Shown here piece by piece: positions 21,782 to 33,175 of a stretch of 64,000 nt of DNA (position 1 is the first letter of the stretch; every line of letters starts with the position of its first letter). The DNA is taken from NCBI GenBank assembly GCA_029706075.1, contig JAINUG010000070.1, forward strand, positions 248,001-312,000. Reading direction: 5' to 3'. The DNA comes from Aldrovandia affinis. Lineage: Eukaryota > Chordata > Actinopteri > Notacanthiformes > Halosauridae. The position numbers and the translations under genes are program-made. The notes beneath the pieces were generated by a model. That model saw only the letters and a list, made by a program, of their open reading frames with translations, had not been told where the DNA came from and did not search any database.

Positions 21782-22067
21782 ATATGAAAAATGACGTTTT
21801 ATGGGCAATTATGTCGCGACCATACTATGCAGTAGTGCTTCTTCCGCTAGGGGACGTTGTTGGAGTTCAGAGAGGCCCTGAGACAAAACGAGTTGGAAAG
21901 GGGGCTTTAAGGATCGAAAGAGGGGCATTCTTGATTATGACATTCTGAGTGTTTTAACGTATTTTTTAAAAACTGTTTCGATGGATTAGCATTAGAATGC
22001 ATATGTCAGTTGAATGGTGTATTGAAACTGTGAGGTGTGGAGGTTATTTAATACGCCAATGGTTTGA

Positions 22068-24161
22068 TTACCTTTACTCACTTCTGCAAAGCTGTAAAAT
22101 GAGTTCAGGAGTGTGCTGTCATGTAAAATTTTACAATGAAGAGCAATTACATCATCACACTTTTCCATGGAGTAATGCATCTGGGACATTTATTTGGTGG
22201 CACTTCACTAGCAAAATCAGGTTTGACAGAAACCACAGACATATCAAACCCAAAGAACATGAACTATGGCAGTGGACAGATCAAAACACTTTTTTTTACT
22301 CCTCACCAGCCCTTTATAAAAAAACATGTTCTTCTTTAACAGTCAAACCAGCGTGTTCTCCTTCAGCACAGGTATCTAAAGTATCTACAGGTGTCAAATT
22401 TATGAACATGCTGTGAAATGTACAAAATTTAAATGGAGATAAGGGGAGATGGCATTCTATGACATTCTTAGGAAACCTGAACCCCACCCAAGTACACAAT
22501 TACCTGTTTGATGATGCAAGAGCCAGTGCCTTCCTGTTCCGCCAAATCGCTTTTCCAACTAAGCTCCTCACATTGTAGTGTAGGGCAGTTCACAGAACCA
22601 TGCCCTGAAGTAACCCAAAAGAATGTGAACTGTGTTTATGATGCCAGCAGGGAGCCAACAGGTGAGATGCGTAAACAATGGAGAAAGCTAACATTAATTG
22701 GAGTCAGATAGAGTAATTGTAGTTAGATAACATGCATTTAATCCTGTTCCGGTATCACAAGGTAAGACTACATGCTATCCTTCACCATTCGGACACTTCC
22801 ACCATTTGGTGTGTTTGAGTGAGATCCTACAGGATTCTACAGTAGATTTAAACACTTTCAGATTCTGTTTAAATACAAATGGAATAGGAGGGACTGCTAG
22901 GGGGTTAACCCTGTTAAGGCACAGTTCTAGTGTGTGGATGAGCCTCACAGTCTGGTATCGAATCCAGACCGTGTCATTGCCGACTGTAGTCAGCAGCCTC
23001 GCAGGGCGACGCATAATTGGCAATTGGCATTACCCAGGGAGGGAGGGACTCTTCCACCCAAGTATCAGGAAGAGAAAGAGCATTACTAAATTATAATAAT
23101 TATTTGAATCATTTACAATGCAACAATAATGTTTTTCAGGATTGTGCAATAACCATTAAAAACATTTACAGAAAGTGAATCACTGAAAAAATATGAAGAT
23201 AGAAACATCTACAAATGTCTAGAAATGAAAGTTTACATCTAGAAATTTGAATAGCTTCTGTGCTGATCTCAAATTACTCGCTTGTATTTTGATTTCAATT
23301 TGCCATATTTTCTATGTATTTTGATACATCAGTTATTAACTCCATTAGTTGCGTATTTTGGCTGATCAGTAATAATGAATGGCTCTGCCAAGACTCACAC
23401 AAGCTCCGAAGCCTGGAAAACAGAGTATCCAGTGATAAGGCAACATGTTTGGAGTTATAAAAGGAGAGCATCTAACCCTGGAATTAGAACATTAAAAAAT
23501 GAAGAAAACAACATAATCTTTAGGTGACCCCCAGTGATGTTGAAATACTATGCATTTTGTTGTGCCACTATTGGGCGGGGTGTCAAATAGAGGAGGCTTG
23601 CTAGATAACTAGACAGTTAAAATCAGAAAAGATTTATCATCTTGAATTATGGACCCTGAATTGCACATTGATTTTTTTTCCTTGGAGATGATATAGCCTA
23701 CACATGTAGGCTATATGAGAGGCCCTTTAGGCCATATTTCATACTTAACCTCCCACACACTATCATACTCTCTCACACATATATAAAACCTCTTACACAC
23801 AACCCCTCACATACAAATATTATGTGAGAGATTTCATCTGTGCATTTCACATTCGTTTATAGTTATGTTTTTTAGATAAGAAAAATGACGTTTTATGGGC
23901 AATTATGTCGCGACCATACTATGCAGTAGTGCTTCTTCCGCTAGGGGACGTTGTTGGAGTTCAGAGAGGCCCTGAGACAAAACGAGTTGGAAAGGGGGCT
24001 TTAAGGATCGAAAGAGGGGCGTTCTTGATTATGACATTCTGAGTGTTTTAACGTATTTTAAAAAACCAGTTTCGATGGATTAGCATTAGAATGCATATGT
24101 CAGTTGAATGGTGTATTGAAACTGTGGGGTGTGGAGGTTATTTAATACGCCAATGGTTTGA
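22068..24161 (+). repeat. Array copy 3 (intact unit, reference copy)
   Basis: 2,094 bp without insertion. It holds the SINE relic, an AC-rich segment with TCACACATATATAAAACC near 23775, and a GC-richer end (GTCGCGACCATAC ... GGATCGAAAGAGGGGC). Two plus-strand stretches look exon-like: one ending in CAG|GTATCT near 22372 and a Cys-containing frame at 22508-22711 that meets ACAG|GTGAGA. The first is frameshifted in this copy by one T, so coding is doubtful. Copies 3 and 4 share variants (GTGTCAAATTTATGAAC) not found in 1 and 2. Confidence 0.88.
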
Positions 24162-24179
24162 TTACCTTTACTCACTTCT

Positions 24180-24775
24180 TGTTATGGTGGGTTTAGGGAT
24201 TGGTGCCAATCGCAGAACCCCGGGGGTATCGATAAGTTAAACTGTAACTTTACAGCTTAACCACAAACTCTGAATAACAGAGAATAGGAAAAACAATAAC
24301 AAAAAGGGGGAAAACTGAAAATATCACCCAACGGGTGACTAGGTGCCACAAAGACACAAACAAAGGAATAAATAAACCACCAACACCGGGTGTTAGAATG
24401 AAACGATAATCGGCTAGAAGAGCCCAATAACCAGCGAAGAAAATAAGACCTGAGAACACAGTCCACAGACTGTGTTGACCGAAACACAACTAACTCAGGA
24501 GGAGCGAGTGAGTGTCCAAAAACAGGTAACAAAAAGATCCTACATTTGCTAAAGGATATTTCTAAATACTAAAGAACGTGCTTCGTAGTAGTATCTTTAA
24601 AAAGACGCCACAACCTTTACCGGCTAAATCGTAAATGAAGGCTACGATTTCGCAAAGAACCGGAAAACAGCTGAGGTTTAAATAGTGAGGAAATGGTGAT
24701 TGATTTGCTCCGCCCCTCCTTCCAGAAAGGCGCAACACCGCCCTCTGGTGGTAAGTCAGGGGAACAACCATGACA
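24180..24775 (-). mobile_element. Solo LTR with 5-bp TSD
   Basis: 596 bp bounded by TGTTATGGTGGG and CAACCATGACA, with CTTCT duplicated at 24175-24179 and 24776-24780. The minus strand carries CTATTTAAACC (TATA-like) after a GC-rich region, so transcription would run minus. Array copies 2 and 3 show the empty site. It presumably formed by recombination between two LTRs. Confidence 0.9.
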
Positions 24776-26877
24776 CTTCTGCAAAGCTGTAAAATGAGTT
24801 CAGGAGTGTGCTGTCATGTAAAATTTTACAATGAAGAGCAATTACATCATCACACTTTTCCATGGAGTAATGCATCTGGGACATTTATTTGGTGGCAGTT
24901 CACTAGCAAAATCAGGTTTGACAGAAACCACAGACATATCAAACCCAAAGAACATGAACTATGGCAGTGGACAGATCAAAACACTTTTTTTTACTCCTCA
25001 CCAGCCCTTTATAAAAAAACATGTTCTTCTTTAACAGTCAAACCAGCGTGTTCTCCTTCAGCACAGGTATCTAAAGTATCTACAGGTGTCAAATTTATGA
25101 ACATGCTGTGAAATGTAAAAAATTTAAATGGAGATAAGGGGAGATGGCATTCTATGACATTCTTAGGAAACCTGAACCCCACCCAAGTACACAATTACCT
25201 GTTTGACGATGCAAGAGCCAGTGCCTTCCTGTTCCGCCAAATCGCTTTTCCAACTAAGCTCCTCACATTGTAGTGTAGGGCAGTTCACAGAACCATGCCC
25301 TGAAGTAACCCAAAAGAATGTGAACTGTGTTTATGATGCCAGCAGGGAGCCAACAGGTGAGATGCGTAAACAATGGAGAAAGCTAACATGAATTGGAGTC
25401 AGATAGAGTAATTGTAGTTAGATAACATGCATTTAATCCTGTTCCGGTATCACAAGGTAAGACTACATGCTATCCTTCACCATTCGGACACTTCCACCAT
25501 TTGGTGTGTTTGAGTGAGATCCTACAGGATTCTACAGTAGATTTAAACACTTTCAGATTCTGTTTAAATACAAATGGAATAGGAGGGACTGCTAGGAGGT
25601 TAACCCTGTTAAGGCAAAGTTCTAGTGTGTGGATGAGCCACACAGTCTGGTATCGAATCCAGACCGTGTCATTGCCGACTGTAGTCAGCAGCCTCGCAGG
25701 GCGACGCATAATTGGCAATTGGCATTACCCAGGGAGGGAGGGACTCTTCCACCCAAGTATCAGGAAGAGAAAGAGCATTACTAAATTATAATAATTATTT
25801 GAATCATTTACAATACAACAATATTGTTTTTCAGGATTGTGCAATAACCATTAAAAACATTTACAGAAAGTGAATCACTGAAAAAATATGAAGATAGAAA
25901 CATCTACAAATGTCTAGAAATGAAAGTTTACATCTAGAAATTTGAATAGCTTCTGTGCTGATCTCAAATTACTCGCTTGTATTTTGATTTCAATTTGCCA
26001 TATTTTCTATGTATTTTGACACATCAGTTATTAACTCCATTAGTTGTGTATTTTGGCTGATCAGCAATAATGAATGGCTCTGCCAAGACTCACCCCCAGT
26101 GATGTTGAAATACTATGTATTTTGTTGTGCCACTATTGGGCGGGGTGTCAAATAGAGGAGGCTTGCTAGATAACTAGACAGTTAAAATCAGAAAAGATTT
26201 ATCATCTTGAATTATGGACCCTGAATTGCACAGATTTTTTTTCCTTGCAGATGATATAGCCTACACATGTAGGCTATATGAGAGGCCCTTTAGGCCATAT
26301 TTCATACTTAACCTCCCACACACACTATCATACTCTCTCACACATATATAAAACCTCTTACACACAACCCCTCACATACAAATATTATGTGAGAGATTTC
26401 ATCTGTGCATTTCACATTCGTTTATGGGTGGTTGACGTATAAGCCTGAAAAAAAAAAAAAAATTTAGACTTCAAATAAGAGGCATGTCAATTATTTAGTT
26501 GTGTTGTACTGACTTTTACATTTTTTAAATCTATGTGATTTTTTAAGATTTTGCATTTGAATCTGAATTTATTCACTGTTTTGTGTATTAGTGCCTAAAA
26601 CTGTCATATGGCGTAACATAAAAATTATTGTATATAAAATTAAAATGGGGTATTCTTTTCTCAAGTAATTCACTTTATCATAATTCTTTATCATTACTTT
26701 CCTGAAATCCAGCATATCCTTGCCCAAATTCATTATATTTTGTATTATTTTTCTTAATCATGGTGCAGAGTAAGACATCTCCCCTCTATCTTTCAATAAG
26801 TTTTACATTCATTCTGATAAACCCTGTTATAAATCTAACAAAATGCTTGTGACTCACACCTATACTATTTTACATAT

Positions 26878-27620
26878 CGTTAGCCTCATACGATAGTTGC
26901 CTAAGCCATTTTTCAAGATTGTTGGGAAATTAGAAAAAACACATTTTCCAGCAAATGTGTAAGAGTTTTTAATTTATATTTTGAAAATAAGTTCCACATG
27001 GTGTATCAACAAGTTTGCAACAATACATAACAACAACAACAACAACGACTGCGTAACAAAATAAGGTGACTTAGGCAATTTTACACAAAATATGTCGTGC
27101 ATTTTTTCTACTTCTACTGGGCTTAGCTAAACAAGGTTGGTGGCTATAGAAATGGCCAAGAATCTAAGCTTTCAAACAATACCAAAGGCTTGGTTCTGTG
27201 ATGAAGTATGCACCAACAGCATTGCAAAATGCTAGCTAACGTTAGCTAACAGTTAGCGATTTCTGTGCCGTTTTCTTTGAAGCAGAAACGTGTTTAAACA
27301 CACAATTCATAATTTCTCTGATCGACTAAATGTACATTAACTATAGTAAGTTGAAGAAATACGAATTAGCTTACCAGATGAATCAAAGAAAAGAGCTAAA
27401 ATTGTTCACTTATGATGAACCGTGTTTGTAACGTTAAAATGCCCAAGTCACACGAGTGAGTTAGGCAGATGTTTTTTTTTTAATGTAACAAGCGTTCTGA
27501 TTGGCTGACGACATAGGCACTAAGCCAGGGCGATGCAGCAGTGTGAGGAGAGTACAGTTAGGCAGAAATCTCAATTTGGCAAAAGAAAATGGCTTAGGCA
27601 ATTATCGTATGAGGCTAACG
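26878..27620. mobile_element. Nested MITE with 35-bp TIRs and 4-bp TSD
   Basis: CGTTAGCCTCATACGATAGT... at the left and its inverse at the right agree at 34 of 35 positions. ATAT flanks both ends; it is palindromic, so a shorter duplication cannot be excluded. The word TGCCTAAGTCAC/GTGACTTAGGCA or close variants recurs at 26897, 27066, 27441, 27456, 27557 and 27592. (AAC)n lies near 27030. There is no coding frame. Confidence 0.82.
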
Positions 27621-27988
27621 ATATGTTCCAGTAAGATTTTTACTATTTATCACTAAAAAAGCCTTTTTATGGTCACAATTTTGAATGTCACACCAAATGA
27701 TATAGTGTCACACCATAGGATGAACCACACCACAAATGAAACATGTCAACTTTTTTATGCAAAAAAAGTGTATTATAGCATGTTCTGAAATCACATGACT
27801 GAAAAGCATTGCATTTAAAACATTCAAGAACAGCTGAAGAAAAATCACACATGTGTGAAACATTGTGCCACTTAACATAGTACTTGGGTATCTGACACAG
27901 GACTGGTGAAGAACAGTATTTCTAGTGAAGAACACACTAGTAAAGAATAGTATTACAGGTATAGTATTGTCTGGATATCTTTGCTATG

Positions 27989-28353
27989 GGCGGCACTGTG
28001 GTGCAGTGGATAGCGCTGTCGCCTCACAGCAAGAAGGTCTCGGGTTCGAATCCAGGCCGGGGGCCTTTCTGTGTGGAGTTTGCATGTTCTCCCCGTGTCC
28101 GCGTGGGTTTCCTCCGGGTACTCCGGTTTCTTCCCACAGTCCAAAGACATGCACGTTAGGCTAATTGGAGAGTTTAAATTGCCCGTAGGTATGAGTGTGT
28201 GAGTGAATGGTGTATGTAGTGCCCTGCGATGGATTGGCGACCTGTCCAGGGTGTATTCCTGCCTCTCGCCCCAATGCATGCTGGGATAGGCTCCAGCCCC
28301 CCCGCGACCCTAACTAGGAATAAGCGGCTGAAGATGAGATGAGATGAGATGAG
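27989..28353 (+). mobile_element. tRNA-derived SINE with 12-bp TSD
   Basis: Begins GGCGGCACTGTGGTGCAGTG (A-box region), has B box GGGTTCGAATCC, then the body common in teleosts (GGAGTTTGCATGTTCTCCCC, GGATTGGCGACCTGTCCAGG), and ends with ATGAG repeats. ATCTTTGCTATG is duplicated at 27977-27988 and 28354-28365, as expected for target-primed insertion. A second partial copy is at 54088-54345. Confidence 0.95.
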
Positions 28354-28383
28354 ATCTTTGCTATGTTAGCTGAAGTTTTTGTG

Positions 28384-28389
<6 letters not shown>

Positions 28390-28430
<41 letters not shown>
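28390..28430 (+). repeat. (GT)n microsatellite
   Basis: About 20 uninterrupted GT repeats. Confidence 0.98.
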
Positions 28431-28431
<1 letters not shown>

Positions 28432-29798
28432 CACAATTCATTATACACAAGCCAGTCATAATTCGAGAGCATGGCAAACCGACTGCATGGCTTGGGTTCT
28501 GATATTATACAGACTATTTGATTGTGATGGTAGAAAATGCAGTCTGATTTGCTTGGCCAGACAAAAGCATTTTTCTCCCCAAGTTGTTGCATACAGTTCA
28601 CCTCCAGCTCCTCCTCCTCCTCACCATGTATCCCCGTGATCTGTCCCACATACGGTTTGCCATCATATTTAACAATGACAAAATTCCCTCCATGTACTTC
28701 TCCTGTTCATCTGAACTTGTCCCGAGGTCAGGTTCACATGGTGTGGCATCTTCTGACTGGGCATGGGGCTCACCAGTGGGAGAGCCAGGGTGGCTTGACT
28801 GGGCATGCAGCGGAGACATGGTCAAACTCAAGTTTGCTCAGCTTGTGGCAAGGGCAGATCTCTGGGTACTTGCAGAAACAGCTTAGAGCTCTGTAAAATA
28901 TTTTCCCTGGGGAAAAAGACAGAACCTGGTGTGTATTACTGATCCCAGTCACTGGACGCACTGAAGGAGGCAGCATTTCATCCATGGCAGAGATATCTTC
29001 TTCTTCGATCCACTTGACTGTGACGTTTTCAGAGCTCAAATCCATTGGGGTTTTAAGGTCACTGCTTCCAAGGACATGCATGTCTGCCTTACGCTTCAAC
29101 ACTCCCCCAACACCATCAGGTGCACCCTTGCCATGAGATCGCTCCGAAAAGTTCCAGATGACCCGCTTGAATCCCCATGTATGGGGAATACTGCTCATGA
29201 GGAAGCAGTTTGCTCGATTGTGATACTGAGTTGCTGGGCCATCACTCAGGACATGCAAGGTGTCGATTGCATGGTGATTTATTTTCCGGAAATCATCTAT
29301 AACTGACTTAATGTGTGCCCACACTGCTCGTTCATCATGTCTTAAGGACATGTGGATTTGTGGCATAGCACTGGGAGCCATTGACCGAGTAGGCAACTCC
29401 AGTGTGTATTGTTGCCTGTTGCCTATTGCCACCAAAGTGAAATGCCTGAATCTCACTGTTGAGTTTACAGGCATAATTTTTTTATTTACAGGCAACACCA
29501 TCTCATTGTTTTTCATGTTCTCTTTGACATGCCTGAATTGCTGCATCTGGTGAAGCCAGTTATACTGGTGACTGGCAATCTCCTTCAGCCCCTTCTGGAA
29601 GACTTCTTGCAACTCCCCTAGTGTCCCTCTTTTAGTTTTTTTAACCCAATTTTTGTAGGTTTTCTCACCGATTGTGATGTCCTCTTTTTGTGTGAGTAAG
29701 TATGACAGAAGGAGATAGTTTTCATTTGAATAAACACGATACGTGCATCTGCTTTGTATGGATTTCCCTGTGTGGAGTAGGTATCCATTTTTTATCAT
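28431..29798 (-). pseudogene. Sola-type transposase (frameshifted)
   Basis: The main frame 29798-28770 contains WAHIKSVIDD, TLHVLSDGPATQYHNRANC (catalytic Asp at residue 186 of the frame) and FSERSHGKGAPDGVGGVLKR, which carry the second acidic residue and the Glu/His-Gly-Lys-Gly block of Sola-like DDE transposases. The expected first catalytic block (Asp-Phe-Ser-Glu-Asn-Tyr) near 29480 is damaged: the Asp position reads Asn and the frame shifts before ACKLNSEIQ. A C-terminal part (NFVIVKYDGKPYVGQITG, FVWPSKSDCIFYHH) continues at 28690-28431 after either an intron or compensating frameshifts. Upstream, KYRKHLRRTFRGHK at about 30240 meets a donor AAG|GTGAGT and may be an N-terminal exon. Confidence 0.75.
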
Positions 29799-29916
29799 GT
29801 GATAATGAGAAAAAATAGCAAAAACTTCAGATAAAACTTAATTAGTTATAAAATACAAGAATAAATTGTTAACTCAAATAAATAATCATTCTGTATGTAG
29901 GAAAATACAGTTCATA

Positions 29917-30543
29917 TCATATGGTGTGACAAATGGATCATATGGAGTGACAAGCAAAAACTGTCACACAACATGATGTAGTGTCACACCGTATGATGTT
30001 TCATGCACTTAGCACAATATTGGGCCTTGTGCTTATAAGCTAGCATCCAAATAGCATACCCACTGTAACATGGTAACATAGATTTCTATGTATTAATGAA
30101 AAAAAGTAATTTTATCTTTGGCATTTTTGTGTAAAGAGCGTCACACTAAAAGACAAGCGGAAAGGGTACTAAAGTGGGAGTGCAAAAAATATTCGATTTA
30201 TTGAAAAAAAAGAGAAAACTCACCTTGTGACCCCTAAATGTCCTTCTGAGATGTTTTCTGTACTTCCTGGTTGAGCAAGGACCCTTCCTCCACAAGGGTG
30301 TCCAAATAATTGTCCATTCAAATATCACATTATAGTGTCACACCATATGATATCAATTTCTGGGACAAAATCTTTTTAATCAAAACTAACTCAAAATGTT
30401 ATGCCTGGACTTAAATAGCAGGCTCACAAATATACATCTGTGTTATCATACTGTAATTTGTTGAGGGGAGTTGCACTTATTTTTGTTAGTTTTACTTTAG
30501 TTTAAACTTTGTGAAACATGCTTGGGACAGTCACACCATATGA
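29917..30543. promoter_or_regulatory. Cluster of GTCACACCATATGA words upstream of the Sola transposase
   Basis: Copies, exact or with one to three changes: 29917-29930 (inverse), 29938-29951 (inverse), 29963-29976, 29983-29996, 30337-30350, 30530-30543. On the other side of the gene: 27687-27700, 27707-27720 and a weaker inverse one at 26604-26617. Spread through both flanks of one element, they look like transposase-binding sites; this is inference. Confidence 0.55.
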
Positions 30544-31229
30544 GCTTTTTCATGTTTGGTTGAAAATTGTGAAAAAGTGATGAATGGCTTGCATGAATCC
30601 TCATTATGTTCACATAAAGCAGCATCTTCTTAACAATATAAGAAAGTGTTTTGACAAATTGTTTATTATTATAAATGATTATTTATTTGTGTTTGACGCC
30701 CGGAACCAAAAAAAGGCCATGTCACGTCAACCACCCTTATACAGTTTATACAGATATTAAAAATGATGTTTTATGGGCAATTATGTCGCGACCATACTGT
30801 GCAGTAGTGCTTCTTCCACTAGGGGACGTTATTGGACTTCAGAGAGGCCCTGAGACAAAACGAGTTGAAAAGGGGGCTTTAAGGATCGAAAGAGGGGCTT
30901 TCGTGATTATGACATTCTGAGTGTTTTAACGTATTTCAAAAAAATAGATTCGATGAATTAGCATTAGAATGCATATGTGAGTCGAATGGTGTATTGAAAC
31001 TGTGGGGCGCGGAGGTTATTTAATACGCCAATGGTTTGATTTATATGGTTCCTGTCCTCCATTTAGCGACTTGCATGCGTGCTGCTGAGAATGCGTCTAA
31101 AGAGAAAATGGAAGGTCTTTGTCAGCCCCCTCGGTGCGGTACCGAGTTGTTGTTATTTGGTGGACAATGTTTCCCTATGGAAGATGTTATTTTATGACAA
31201 AATGTACGATGTTTTAAGGACTGGGTTAC

Positions 31230-31826
31230 CCTGCATTTTAACAGCGGGCAACTGGGCAACGAGTTGCCGGAAATGCATGAATTGTCTATGAGAGCAGGCA
31301 ACTACCGACGACTGCCATTCAAGCATGACAATACATGCGTGTGTTGTCATGCTTGAATGGCCTCCTCAAAGTGGTTCCGACGTGCTTACGAAATTTTAGC
31401 ATGGTAAACAAATAGTTCATCAGTGCTTATAATGTTTATGCTTTTGGAGGGAGAATCTTTATTATAAATATTAGTTGGCTAGCAGTATTGTTCCCTTCAA
31501 CCATGAATGTATAGTATGGGGATACAGCAGACCGCTGTTATCAGTTTGTCGTCATCCATGTTGACGTGTCGGAACTAGGAACCAAATGTCGGTGTGTTGT
31601 GTTGGTTCCGACTGGAAGGTAAAAACAGAAACACATGAATTTGATTGGCTCTTACCAAGCGATATCGCCCGAAAGTTCAGCGTTCTCAACTTTTTCTGTG
31701 TCGCCGCCACGCCCACAAATTTAACATCGCCGAATCGCCTGCAGTCGGCGGTAGTTGCCCGCTCTCATAGACAATTAATACATTTCCGGCAACTAGTTGC
31801 CGAATCGCCCGCTGTTAGAACGCAGG
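31230..31826. repeat. Large imperfect inverted repeat (87-bp arms) with nested hairpin
   Basis: 31230-31316 is mirrored by 31739-31826 with roughly 85% match (CTAACAGCGGGC..., GTTGCCGGAAATG..., GTCTATGAGAGCGGGCAACT). Adjoining the left arm is a perfect 18-bp hairpin: GCCATTCAAGCATGACAA at 31314-31331 and its complement at 31344-31361. Likely a MITE or snapped-back transposon end; no target duplication was found. Confidence 0.75.
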
Positions 31827-32640
31827 ATGCATAGTTGTGTCGGAACTCCAAATATGGTCCGCTGCCTGCGGGAAGGGAGGAAGGAAAAAAGAAAAAAACG
31901 TAATTAATTAAGGGTCGTGATTGCCCGGAGAACTATTTGTATACAGACTATTTTGTGCGAGGAGAGGAGTAAAAGCCGGAAGAGAAAACTGTCGACGGAG
32001 CAGACCATAAATACAAATACATGTAGGCTACGTAGATGCCGCATTGGCTGCTGTTGTATATTGCAGCGATACGTCTGCACGGCCGCCATATTGGGGTGGG
32101 CAAGATCCGCGTCTAAACAAACGTGTATTGAGAGGTGGGTCAATATCAGTATGCGGTGCCTTTGGTACTTCATAACTTCCAAAAATATTTGTTTATATTT
32201 TCAATTTCTTTGAACGTTCATTATATTACGTGGACTGTAGACTACCCAAAAAGCATTAAGCACTTTTTATCAAGTAACTACAAGCAGACCATTTGTGAAT
32301 CAACCACAAGATTTGTCAACCCTTTCATGGACAAATACAAAAGAGATTAATTATATTTCCATTGCATTGTGGTGATATAATTTACATTTTCAGAGAGATA
32401 TTGTGTCCCTTTCTGACTAATAATTCTTAGTTCACGTATTTTTTCAAGTATTTTTGAATGAATGAATTTACTGTAAAATAGGTGTTTTTTCAATCAAATT
32501 ACACTTTCTCTTCTAAACAAAATCTAACAGCAAAGATATTTAATACAATTTAATAATACTATTTGCCCCTTCCTGTTTATAAACAAATCACTCAAAAGTT
32601 TTTGATAACTCATGAGAATGATTTGCTTATTTTGATAAAA
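31827..32640. other. No feature recognised
   Basis: Contains a purine-rich stretch (GGAAGGGAGGAAGGAAAAAAG) near 31870 and short frames only. Confidence 0.45.
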
Positions 32641-32839
32641 CATGAAGATGACAGGGTGGAGGACCTGGGCATGACAGGGTGGACAAAGGAATGACTCGGT
32701 GCTGTAGAAGAGGACACATCATTTGTGAAACATGAGGAAACACTTTAGCATTCTGATGAACGGTATTTAATAAAAATGTTTTACTATCAATTAAATGAAC
32801 AAATGAGAAAATAATTAAGAACACTAATTTAATCTGATC

Positions 32840-33021
32840 ATAAGCATTGACTATTGAACGCAGAGATTTGGATGCAGTTTCTTTCTTGGACCTATGGTAC
32901 CTCTTCCTGTATTTTTCAGTTTTCCTTTTCTCTTTTGCTAGCTCTGCCCTCAATTTTTCGATCTTATTTTTTTTGTTTTTTGTTTGCTCTCCTTCGACTG
33001 CGTTCTGCTTGGCGCCGGTGC
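32840..33021 (-). pseudogene. Sola-like transposase second exon
   Basis: Acceptor GTGTTTTAG before 33021, then GTGAKQNAVEGEQTKNKK and RAELAKEKRKTEKYRKRYHR, a charged helix continuing the previous exon. The frame then loses its charge pattern at about 32840, where the exon probably ended. Confidence 0.5.
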
Positions 33022-33175
33022 CTAAAACACAAAGTATATTAGGGTTTTTAGTAAGAGTTACAGCTTAGTGGGAGTTAATTGTCAGAATATAATTATGTGG
33101 GGAAATAAACATTTGGAAAATGTTCTTCAAATAAATCTCAAAATCTTAATAATATCCAAGCTACCATGTTCTAAC

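Larger units (their letters stand above)
16813..22067 (+). repeat. Array copy 2 (with L2-like LINE and coiled-coil LTR element)
   Basis: Unit sequence at 16813-17865, 18487-19227 and 21782-22067. It lacks 21 bp present in copy 3 near 19070. Both insertions are flanked by duplicated target bases that are single in copy 3 or 4, so they postdate the array. Confidence 0.88.
26426..30736 (-). mobile_element. Sola-type DNA transposon (4.3 kb)
   Basis: Ends GGGTGGTTGACGT and ACGTCAACCACCC are perfect inverted repeats. TTAT is duplicated at 26422-26425 and 30737-30740, and the sister array copies confirm the empty site. A 4-bp target duplication fits the Sola1/Sola2 groups. The interior holds a broken transposase on the minus strand, a nested MITE (26878-27620), a SINE (27989-28353) and nine or so copies of a 14-bp word GTCACACCATATGA in both orientations. 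Confidence 0.85.
10883..31042 (+). repeat. Four-copy tandem array of a 2.1-kb unit, split by transposons
   Basis: The unit begins TTACCTTTACTCACTTCTGC and ends ...CGCCAATGGTTTGATT. Left junction: AGCTTTACC at 10881; internal junctions: TTTGATTACC at 16813, 22068 and 24162; right junction: TTTGATTTATATGG at 31042. So the duplication break points survive at both ends and share two bases (TT). Copy 3 is the only copy without an insertion (2.09 kb). Insertions account for the remaining ~12 kb. Confidence 0.9.
24162..31042 (+). repeat. Array copy 4 (with solo LTR and Sola-type transposon)
   Basis: Unit sequence at 24162-24179, 24776-26425 and 30737-31042. About 150 bp present in copy 3 (from ACAAGCTCCGAAGCC on) is deleted near 26092. 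The right end, after GGTTTGATT at 31042, passes into single-copy sequence. Confidence 0.88.

Noticed and set aside
28379-28639. Plus-strand frame beginning with Cys-Val repeats
   Set aside because: Translation of a (GT)n microsatellite.
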